DNA of 5,073 nt from CALWRM01 sp050309765 (GTDB lineage Bacteria > Bacillota > Clostridia > Christensenellales > UBA1750), in NCBI GenBank assembly GCA_050309765.1, contig JBNRMU010000021.1, forward strand, positions 1 to 5,073, in the 5' to 3' direction. Below are positions 1-4,600 of the stretch, piece by piece. The position numbers were made by a program, and so were the translations under genes. The notes below the pieces were generated by a model. It did no database searches. It was not told the DNA's origin and saw only the letters and a list, made by a program, of their open reading frames with translations. Positions within the stretch are counted from its first letter, which is position 1; each line of letters starts with the position of its first letter.

Positions 1-1017
1 CCACCACTGGTGCGCCGTCTCGTGGGCGACGACGTACTCCAGCAGCTCATCGGAAAGCAGGCCCTCGTCCAGCAGCACAAGGCCCGGCGTTTCCATGCCG
101 CCGACGAAAAAGTCGCCCGCGCACAGCAGCAGCTCCCGGCGCGCCATGGGCCCGAACAGGCCGGTGAACACCTCCACCGCCCGCGCGCCGAGCTCCGCCA
201 GTTCCTCCGCGTCCTCCTGCGCAAAGGCAAAGCCGCGCACGGTGACATTTGCGGCCTGCGCCTGCGACACGCAAAAGTCGCGGCTCAAAACGACGGCAAG
301 GTCGCGCGCCGTCGCCTCAAAGCGCCAAAGCCCGTCCTCGTCGCCGCGCGCGCCGGGGCCGGCGGCCACATAGGCGGGGGGAAGCCGCAGCGCCACCAGA
401 TACTGCGCCGTGTCCTGCACGAAGGGATCGCCGACGGGGCCGTATTCATCCAGGTGCCAGCGCGCGCCATCGTGGTAGGCCATCTGCGCAAAGGCCCCCA
501 GCAGGCGGACGTCGTGGTCGGAATAGCCCAGGCGCAGGGAGCTTTCCGGCAGGCGCACGCGGTAGGAAAGGGAAAGCTTCTGGCACAGCCCGGGCTTGAG
601 CGGCGTCTCCAGCGCGACCTTCAAAAAGGTCTGCCTCTCGCCCTCCAGGGCCCAGGCGGCGGGCTTTTCGCCCACAAGCACCTGGCTTAGCACCGTTTCA
701 CCGGCGGAAAAGCCCGCCGGATAGGCGCGGGCAAAGTCCGCGGGCAGCACCGGCGCGCGCGCTTCGTCCAGATAGGCGTTTGGGTACAGGTGCAGGTACA
801 GGCAGTCCAGCGTGAGCGGGCCGCGGTTGACATATTCGACGGTCTGCTCCACAGATAGCTCCATGGTTTTTTCGTCCAGCACGGCGCGGATGGACACGCG
901 CGTGCGCCGCCTTTGCGCCGCGGACAAGACCAGCGCAAGCGCCGCGAGCAAAACGAGCGCCGCAAGCAGCTTTTTGTGTTTTTTTGCCCATAATAACGCC
1001 TTTTGCATCTTTTCCAT
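1..1017 (-). CDS. M1-family zinc metallopeptidase, membrane-anchored, partial (C-terminus outside window)
   Basis: This reading frame gives 339 residues and leaves the window still open. Residues 332-336 are HETAH followed by QWW, the gluzincin zinc motif HExxH of M1 aminopeptidases. Residues 306-312 read GGMETPG, at the position of the GAMEN substrate-binding motif, with its Glu 23 residues before the first zinc His as in known M1 enzymes. Upstream, YLHLYPNAYL and WHLDEYGPVGDPF fit the N-terminal beta-domain of bacterial M1 peptidases. The N-terminus is a short basic segment (KKHKK) followed by a hydrophobic stretch at about residues 17-34 and then RRRTR. This suggests a single membrane anchor with the peptidase outside the cell. 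The second zinc Glu and the catalytic Tyr would lie beyond the window. The start is uncertain: ATG at 1017 has a G-run only 2 bases upstream, while the in-frame ATG at 1008 has the same G-run at a better distance. The family call is secure; the substrate is unknown. Confidence 0.93.
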   Translation of the reverse strand, partial: MEKMQKALLWAKKHKKLLAALVLLAALALVLSAAQRRRTRVSIRAVLDEKTMELSVEQTVEYVNRGPLTLDCLYLHLYPNAYLDEARAPVLPADFARAYPAGFSAGETVLSQVLVGEKPAAWALEGERQTFLKVALETPLKPGLCQKLSLSYRVRLPESSLRLGYSDHDVRLLGAFAQMAYHDGARWHLDEYGPVGDPFVQDTAQYLVALRLPPAYVAAGPGARGDEDGLWRFEATARDLAVVLSRDFCVSQAQAANVTVRGFAFAQEDAEELAELGARAVEVFTGLFGPMARRELLLCAGDFFVGGMETPGLVLLDEGLLSDELLEYVVAHETAHQWW

Positions 1018-1111
1018 CGCCCCCAAAGCGCAAGCTTACGTTATTAGCTGTATGCATGCGCGACGGGCAAAAGACGAACAAAATTACCCTCTGTTCCCCA
1101 AGATTTTTCTG

Positions 1112-1120
1112 TGCTATGAT
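1112..1120 (+). promoter_or_regulatory. Extended -10 promoter for the DnaD/DnaI operon
   Basis: The sequence TGCTATGAT combines the extended -10 dinucleotide TG with a -10 hexamer TATGAT, which matches TATAAT at five of six places. No good -35 hexamer stands 16-18 bases upstream, which is common when an extended -10 is present. Transcription would begin near 1127, about 37 bases before the start codon at 1164. The call is from sequence pattern only. Confidence 0.6.
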
Positions 1121-1137
1121 AAAGTATCGTAAAGTAT
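1120..1137 (+). repeat. Tandem TAAAGTAT direct repeat at the DnaD-operon start point
   Basis: Two perfect copies of TAAAGTAT, at 1120-1127 and 1130-1137, have a period of 10 bases, close to one helical turn. The first copy overlaps the last base of the -10 hexamer, and the pair spans the expected transcription start. This placement would suit a protein binding site on one face of the DNA, but chance in a short AT-rich stretch cannot be excluded. Confidence 0.4.
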
Positions 1138-1144
1138 TCAAGGC

Positions 1145-1154
1145 AAAAGGAGGG
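1145..1154 (+). promoter_or_regulatory. Ribosome binding site that fixes the start of the DnaD-like gene
   Basis: AAAAGGAGGG is close to the perfect anti-16S complement and ends 9 bases before ATG at 1164. The open frame runs upstream to 984 with earlier ATG codons, but those precede the promoter and overlap the divergent peptidase gene. The conserved protein similarity also begins just after 1164. Confidence 0.85.
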
Positions 1155-1163
1155 CCCGGACGC

Positions 1164-2666
1164 ATGCCGCTATGCAGATTCGACGACAGCTACGCCATGT
1201 TCGGCGCCACGCCGGTGGAAAACCTCTTTCTGGAGGAGTTCATGCCGCGCGCGCCCGGCGACTGCGTCAAGGTGTATCTATACGGGCTCAAGCTCTGCCA
1301 GGACGGCGGCAAGGAAATGTCCCTTTCCGCCGTGGCCAAGGCCCTGGCCCTGGAGGAGAACCAGGTGGTGAGCGCCTTTGCCTATTGGGAGCGCAAGGGC
1401 CTTTTGCGCAGGCTTTCCGACCGGCCCGTCAGCTACGCCTATGTGAACCTGCAAAAGGCGCTGCTGGAAGGCCGCCTGCACGGCGGCGACCAGCTGCTGC
1501 CCTACCAGGACTTCAACAACGCCCTGCAGGACATCTTCGGCGACCGCCTTTTGCACGCCGAGGACTACCAGCGCATCTATTCCATCGTCGAGGACATGGA
1601 GCTGCCGCAGGAGGTCGTGCTGCTGCTTTGCGAGCACATGACAAAAACGGCGGCCCGCAAGCAAAAGGTGAGCCTTTCGCAGATCGAGCGCGAGGCGCGC
1701 ATCTGGCTGCGCGAGGGCATACAGACCCGCGAAAGCGCCCTGGATTACATGCGCACAAAAAGCGCCAGCTACGAGGGCGCGCGCGCCGTGGTGCGCCAGT
1801 TCGGTCAGCGCCGCGCGCCGACGCTGGATGAGGAAACGCTGTACCAGAAATGGACGCAGGACTGGGGCTTCACGCTGGAAGGCGTGCTGCTCGCCTGCGC
1901 GGAAACCACCAAGATACAAAACCCCAGCTTTGCCTATGTGGACGCGGTGCTGCGCAGCAAGTACGAGCAAAACGCCGTGAGCGCGGACAAAATGCTCCAA
2001 AGCCGCGAACAGCGCGACGCGCAGGTGCAGGCCCTGCGCGAGGTGCTTTCCGCCCTCGGCCTGCCCCGCCAGGCGGCCACGGACGACCTTTTGCAGCTGC
2101 ACGGGCAGTGGCTGGCTCTGGGCTTTGACCAGGCGACATTGTGCCTGCTGGCCAAATACCTTCTGCGCCGGGGCCGCGGCAGCATCCAGTCCCTGGACGA
2201 GGCCGTGCAGGCCCTAAAGCGCCAGAACCTGACCGGCGAGGAGCAGATCCGCGCGCACCTGAACCACGGCACGGCCCAGCGGCAGACGCTGGAGGCGCTG
2301 TTCCGCGCCGCGGGCATCCGCCGCGCGCCCACGCCGATCGACCAGAAGACGCTGGAAAGCTGGCAGGCCGGCGGCGCGTCCATGGAGCTGATGCTGCTCG
2401 CCGCCGAGTACGCCCGCCACGCGCAGGACCCCTTTGCCATGATGAACAAGATCTTGAGCGACTGGCTGAAGGACGGCGTTGCCGACGTCAAGGCCGCCCG
2501 GGACGAGCACGCCGCCCGCCGCGAAGGCGCGCCCGCGGGCCGTACGCAGGGCGCCAGGCCCGGCGGCTTCAACGACTATCCCCAGCGCAGCTACACGGAC
2601 GAAGAGATGGAAGCCATTTACAGCGACCTGGACGCGCTCTTGGCCGAGGAGGATAAGGCAGAATGA
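1164..2666 (+). CDS. DnaD-domain replication initiation protein (DnaB/DnaD-like), 500 aa
   Basis: The protein probably helps load the replicative helicase at the origin or at stalled forks, the known role of Bacillota DnaD and DnaB. Residues 18-96 form an N-terminal winged-helix domain typical of the family, including VENLFLEEFMPRAPGDCVKV and a WERKGLLRR helix. Helical modules of DnaD C-terminal type follow. Residues 131-196 contain an REARIWLREGI helix. Residues 217-271 and 387-439 resemble each other: both begin RAPT, then TL..W, then LLA.E, and end with a VL or IL segment; the last reads NKILSDWLKDGV, close to the DnaD YxxxIxxxW motif. A weaker copy may lie at about 303-355. A linker and the tail FNDYPQRSYTDEEMEAIYSDLD close the protein, as in many clostridial relatives. 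B. subtilis DnaD has about 232 residues and DnaB about 472, so length and the adjacent loader gene favour a DnaB-like role; the symbol is left open. The stop overlaps the next start (ATGA), indicating translational coupling. Confidence 0.92.
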   Translation: MPLCRFDDSYAMFGATPVENLFLEEFMPRAPGDCVKVYLYGLKLCQDGGKEMSLSAVAKALALEENQVVSAFAYWERKGLLRRLSDRPVSYAYVNLQKALLEGRLHGGDQLLPYQDFNNALQDIFGDRLLHAEDYQRIYSIVEDMELPQEVVLLLCEHMTKTAARKQKVSLSQIEREARIWLREGIQTRESALDYMRTKSASYEGARAVVRQFGQRRAPTLDEETLYQKWTQDWGFTLEGVLLACAETTKIQNPSFAYVDAVLRSKYEQNAVSADKMLQSREQRDAQVQALREVLSALGLPRQAATDDLLQLHGQWLALGFDQATLCLLAKYLLRRGRGSIQSLDEAVQALKRQNLTGEEQIRAHLNHGTAQRQTLEALFRAAGIRRAPTPIDQKTLESWQAGGASMELMLLAAEYARHAQDPFAMMNKILSDWLKDGVADVKAARDEHAARREGAPAGRTQGARPGGFNDYPQRSYTDEEMEAIYSDLDALLAEEDKAE

Positions 2667-3652
2667 TCGTATGGAACCGCAGGCAGGTGCTGTTGGACAT
2701 ACTGGAAGAAAAGGCGCAAAGCCGGCAGCGGGCCGAGGCCGAGGCGCTGAAAAAGCGCGACGAGATCGCCCGCGTCGCCCCGGTTTACGCCCATCTGGAG
2801 CAGGAGCTCGGCAGCATCCGCATGGAGCTTTCGCGCCTGGCGCTGGAGCGCCCGGGCGAGCAGGCCGCTCTCAACGAGGAGGCGCGCCGCCGCGTGTACG
2901 CCCTGCGCGACCGCGCCCGCGCGGAGCTTGCCGCCGCCGGCTACACGCCGGAGGATTTAAAGCCGCGCTACGGCTGCCCCATCTGCCGCGACACGGGCTT
3001 TGTGGGCGCGGAAAACATGCCGCAGACGCGCTGTGAATGCGTCACGCGGGAGCTGCGCCGGCGGCTGTACGCCCTGGGCGGCGCGCAGGGCCACAGCTTT
3101 GAGGACTTCGACCTTGCGATCTTTCCCGACGAGCCGGCGGAGGGCGGCGGGCCCTCGCAGCGGCAGAGCATGCAAAAGGCGCGCGACTATGCCCTTGCCT
3201 TTGCCGAAAAGTTCCCGCAGGTGAACAAGCCGAACCTTCTGGTCAGCGGCGCGGCGGGCCTTGGCAAGACCTACCTGCTGGACTGCATCACCCTGCGCGT
3301 GCTGGAAAGGGGCTTTCCGGTGCTGCGGGCGTCGGCGTTTCAGATGTTTGAAAGCATGCGCAGCTACCACCGCGGCCAGGAGATGAGCGGCTTTCAGGAC
3401 ATGCTTTCCTGCGCGCTGCTTTCCATCGACGACCTTGGCACCGAGCCGATGATGCAGAACATCACCCAGGAATACCTGTTCACGCTGCTTTCCGAGCGCA
3501 AGGCGCGGGGGCTTTCCACCTTGATCGCCACCAACCTGGACATGCGCGCCCTGCTTTCCCACTACGGCGAGAGGAGCTTTTCGCGCCTGACGGACAGGAC
3601 GGACACCACCGTCCTGCACCTTTCCGGCAAGGACCTGCGCCGCCGCCAGTAG
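2663..3652 (+). CDS. dnaI: DnaI/DnaC-type AAA+ replicative helicase loader
   Basis: This 329-residue cytoplasmic ATPase should deliver the replicative helicase to DNA with the DnaD-like protein encoded just upstream. Residues 10-95 are highly charged and helical, probably coiled coil. A zinc-binding cluster follows with Cys105, Cys108, Cys124 and Cys126 (CPIC and CEC), as expected in the helicase-binding N-terminal region of DnaI-type loaders. The AAA+ core has Walker A GAAGLGKT at 196-203, Walker B LLSIDDLG at 252-259, sensor 1 IATN at 288-291 and the conserved arginine segment ERSFSRLTD at 303-311, with Arg308 the likely arginine finger. Length is close to B. subtilis DnaI (about 311). The ATG at 2663 overlaps the upstream stop, and GAGGAGGA at 2646-2653, inside the upstream gene, stands 9 bases before it. 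IstB transposition helpers share this fold, but they lack this Cys cluster and no transposase is nearby. The loader family is secure; the symbol rests on synteny and architecture. Confidence 0.93.
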   Translation: MIVWNRRQVLLDILEEKAQSRQRAEAEALKKRDEIARVAPVYAHLEQELGSIRMELSRLALERPGEQAALNEEARRRVYALRDRARAELAAAGYTPEDLKPRYGCPICRDTGFVGAENMPQTRCECVTRELRRRLYALGGAQGHSFEDFDLAIFPDEPAEGGGPSQRQSMQKARDYALAFAEKFPQVNKPNLLVSGAAGLGKTYLLDCITLRVLERGFPVLRASAFQMFESMRSYHRGQEMSGFQDMLSCALLSIDDLGTEPMMQNITQEYLFTLLSERKARGLSTLIATNLDMRALLSHYGERSFSRLTDRTDTTVLHLSGKDLRRRQ

Positions 3653-3657
3653 CGCGC

Positions 3658-3687
3658 TTGCTTTTTGCGCGCGGTTCATTGTACAAT
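3658..3687 (+). promoter_or_regulatory. Likely promoter of the YegP-like gene with palindromic -10 region
   Basis: TACAAT at 3682-3687 matches the -10 consensus at five of six positions. TTGCTT at 3658-3663, 18 bases upstream, is a weak -35 (three of six). The -10 sits inside the perfect 10-base palindrome ATTGTACAAT at 3678-3687, a possible operator. Transcription would begin near 3694, about 43 bases before the start codon. No terminator was recognised between the loader stop at 3652 and this site, so readthrough from the replication operon is possible. Confidence 0.5.
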
Positions 3688-3691
3688 AAAA

Positions 3692-3707
3692 ACAGGGCTT
3701 TCCCTGT
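3692..3707 (+). repeat. Perfect 6-bp hairpin at the 5' end of the YegP-like transcript
   Basis: ACAGGG at 3692-3697 and CCCTGT at 3702-3707 are exact inverted repeats around the loop CTTT. The hairpin begins at about the predicted transcription start. There is no T-run after it, so it is not an intrinsic terminator. It could stabilise the mRNA 5' end or serve as a DNA site; neither can be decided from sequence. Confidence 0.5.
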
Positions 3708-3721
3708 CAAATATGAAAAAG

Positions 3722-3727
3722 AAGGGG
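3722..3727 (+). promoter_or_regulatory. Ribosome binding site that fixes the YegP-like start
   Basis: AAGGGG lies 9 bases before ATG at 3737. An in-frame ATG at 3713 and an open frame back to 3665 exist but have no Shine-Dalgarno sequence, and the family similarity begins at MGKF, encoded from 3737. Confidence 0.75.
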
Positions 3728-3736
3728 ATCGTTTTT

Positions 3737-4108
3737 ATGGGAAAATTCGTCATCCGTAAGACCGCCACCGGCACCAAGTTTAACCTGAAGGCGACCAACG
3801 GCGAGATCATCGCCACCTCGGAGGTCTATTCCAGCGACGCCGCCTGCCTCAAGGGCGTGGAGTCCGTCAAAAAGAACGCCCCCATCGCGGCCGTCGAAGA
3901 CCAGACCGTGGAGGGCTATGCGGTGCAAAAGCACCCCAAGTTCGAGATCTATCAGGATAAGGCCGGCGAGCTGCGCTTCCGCCTGAAGGCGACCAACGGC
4001 CAGATCATCGCCGTGTCCGAGGGCTACAAGGCCATGGCCAGCTGCGTGAACGGCGTGAACTCCGTCAAGAAGAACGCCGCCGACGCCACCATCGAAACGG
4101 AAGAATAA
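3737..4108 (+). CDS. YegP-family (DUF1508) protein with two tandem repeats
   Basis: This 123-residue, probably cytoplasmic protein contains two copies of the YegP/DUF1508 unit. Copy one spans about residues 4-48, with FNLKATNGEIIATSE and a GVESVKKNAP end. Copy two spans about 69-114, with FRLKATNGQIIAVSE and GVNSVKKNAA. Each has the usual pattern of a short beta-hairpin region, the KATNG turn, a SE-Y segment, a Cys and the VKKNA end. The linker is VEDQTVEGYAVQKH. E. coli YegP also has two such units, and the family's biochemical role is not established. There is no signal peptide or membrane segment. The gene probably shares a transcript with the small gene 36 bases downstream, which ends at a terminator. 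The two repeats are nearly identical at DNA level in their core, suggesting homogenisation or a strong constraint. The family call is confident; the function is unknown. Confidence 0.9.
   Translation: MGKFVIRKTATGTKFNLKATNGEIIATSEVYSSDAACLKGVESVKKNAPIAAVEDQTVEGYAVQKHPKFEIYQDKAGELRFRLKATNGQIIAVSEGYKAMASCVNGVNSVKKNAADATIETEE
3784..4012 (+). repeat. Near-identical DNA repeat within the YegP-like gene (3784-3814 and 3982-4012)
   Basis: CCTGAAGGCGACCAACGGC occurs at 3784-3802 and again at 3982-4000. After one mismatch both copies continue with AGATCATCGCC, giving 30 identical bases of 31 at a period of 198 bases (66 codons). Synonymous positions are also identical. The repeats encode the core LKATNG(E/Q)IIA of the two protein units. 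Confidence 0.9.
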
Positions 4109-4144
4109 GCGCAAAACACAGCAAACACAAAGGGGGTTTGACAC

Positions 4145-4363
4145 ATGGATATCATGGAGCAGATCACAAAGGTTGTGGACAAGCTGACCAAGGACGGCGC
4201 GCTGAAGGCGCTGTTTGACAAGGAGCCGGCCCAGGCCGTGGAAAAGGTGCTGGGCGTGGACCTGCCCGACGACACGGTGAACGCCGTGGTCAGCGGCGTC
4301 AAGGCCAAGCTGAACGTGGACAAGGCCGCCGGCGTGCTGGACAATCTGAAGAAGATGTTCTAA
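4145..4363 (+). CDS. Small acidic helical protein of unknown function, 72 aa
   Basis: I do not recognise an established named family. The 72 residues contain no Cys, Trp or Tyr and no signal peptide or membrane span. They are rich in Lys, Asp, Val and Ala, with predicted helices at about 3-16, 18-37, 42-57 and 59-71. The central segment, an ALKALF helix followed by EPAQAVEKVLGVDLPDD at residues 27-43, looks like the LG-(I/V)-DLP region of NHLP/Nif11-type leader peptides. However, no Gly-Gly cleavage site and no Cys/Ser-rich core follow, and no modification enzyme is nearby. AGGGGG at 4131-4136 is 8 bases before the ATG, which supports this start over the in-frame ATG at 4154. The gene lies 36 bases after the YegP-like gene and just before a terminator, so the two are probably co-transcribed. 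It is very likely a real gene given its Shine-Dalgarno site, its GC-rich third positions and its position. Confidence 0.8.
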   Translation: MDIMEQITKVVDKLTKDGALKALFDKEPAQAVEKVLGVDLPDDTVNAVVSGVKAKLNVDKAAGVLDNLKKMF

Positions 4364-4380
4364 GGAATAGATGTGTGAAG

Positions 4381-4407
4381 AAAACGGGCCCGAAGGGGCC
4401 CGTTTTT
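4381..4407 (+). terminator. Rho-independent terminator
   Basis: AAAACGGGCCC at 4381-4391 pairs perfectly with GGGCCCGTTTT at 4396-4406 around the loop GAAG, and the T-run continues to 4407. It lies 17 bases after the stop of the 72-residue protein and ends the YegP-like transcription unit. The A-run on the other side could let it also act on the opposite strand, but no gene there needs it. Confidence 0.93.
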
Positions 4408-4454
4408 CTTGTCTTGCGGCAGCTTGTTTTGTTGCCGGATAAATCGGTAAATTG

Positions 4455-4483
4455 TTGACATACACAAGGAAATATGCTATTTT
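4455..4483 (+). promoter_or_regulatory. Strong sigma-A-type promoter of the unknown gene
   Basis: TTGACA at 4455-4460 is a perfect -35. After a 17-base spacer, TATTTT at 4478-4483 is a four-of-six -10, preceded by TGC at 4475-4477, which makes it an extended -10. The surrounding 60 bases are about 37 % GC. The predicted start is near 4490, leaving an untranslated leader of about 79 bases before ATG at 4569. The stretch from the terminator to this ATG holds no other clear gene. Confidence 0.75.
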
Positions 4484-4513
4484 TACTACTGCCACAGGGG
4501 GAAGTAAAACCGC

Positions 4514-4600
4514 TTGAACTGCCTTTTTCTTTCAACAAACGTCGCGCATGGTGAGGGTCGATATAAAAATGGCTGGTTCTGTTTTTGCAAAACACTATGA
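4514..4600 (+). CDS. Possible short leader peptide upstream of the unknown gene (speculative)
   Basis: A good Shine-Dalgarno sequence, AGGGGGAAG at 4496-4504, lies at the very start of the predicted transcript and is not explained by the main start at 4569. Nine bases after it, a TTG at 4514 opens a 28-codon frame that ends with TGA at 4598-4600. It therefore overlaps the first codons of the main gene in another frame. The peptide begins with a short hydrophobic stretch (NCLFL) and contains no run of one amino acid that would suggest classical attenuation. It could couple translation to the main gene or be a chance frame. Confidence 0.25.
   Translation: MNCLFLSTNVAHGEGRYKNGWFCFCKTL
4550..4557 (+). 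promoter_or_regulatory. Ribosome binding site of the unknown gene
   Basis: GGTGAGGG, with core GAGGG at 4553-4557, is 11 bases before ATG at 4569. The in-frame ATG at 4548 overlaps this element and has no purine-rich site of its own, so the start at 4569 is preferred. Confidence 0.6.

Noticed and set aside
10..690. Long plus-strand open frame of 226 codons
   Set aside because: It lies antisense to the M1 peptidase, whose HExxH and GGME motifs prove the minus-strand frame. The translation is Arg/Ala/Gln-rich without any family pattern.
1018..1110. Promoter for the minus-strand peptidase gene
   Set aside because: Weak candidates such as TTGCCC with GCTAAT or CTAATA on the minus strand match poorly. 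No choice could be supported.
984..1163. Upstream extension of the DnaD-like frame
   Set aside because: It overlaps the divergent peptidase start and precedes the promoter. The strong ribosome site and the conserved N-terminus both place the start at 1164.
1278..2102. Minus-strand open frame of 274 codons
   Set aside because: It is antisense to the DnaD-like gene, has no ribosome site, and its composition is that of a mirrored GC-rich gene.
3652..3672. GCGCGC inverted repeat after the loader stop, considered as a terminator
   Set aside because: The stem is only 6 bp of a self-complementary sequence, the T-run is in the loop and none follows the stem. It does not fit an intrinsic terminator.
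2957..3679. Minus-strand open frame of 240 codons
   Set aside because: It is antisense to the AAA+ loader, which has all expected ATPase motifs. The translation is low in complexity and matches nothing recognisable.
4137..4143. TTTGACA as a possible -35 box before the small gene
   Set aside because: It sits directly before the start codon, so any -10 would fall inside the coding region. It is better explained as the spacer after the ribosome site.
3707..4495. Minus-strand open frame of 262 codons
   Set aside because: It runs across the YegP-like gene, the small gene and the intrinsic terminator, all supported on the plus strand. The Gly/Val/Leu/His-rich translation looks like an antisense artefact.
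4514..4535. TTGAA/TTCAA stem in the leader of the unknown gene, considered as a riboswitch or attenuator
   Set aside because: It has only 5 weak pairs with a 12-base loop, no alternative stem and no T-run; it matches no known riboswitch layout.
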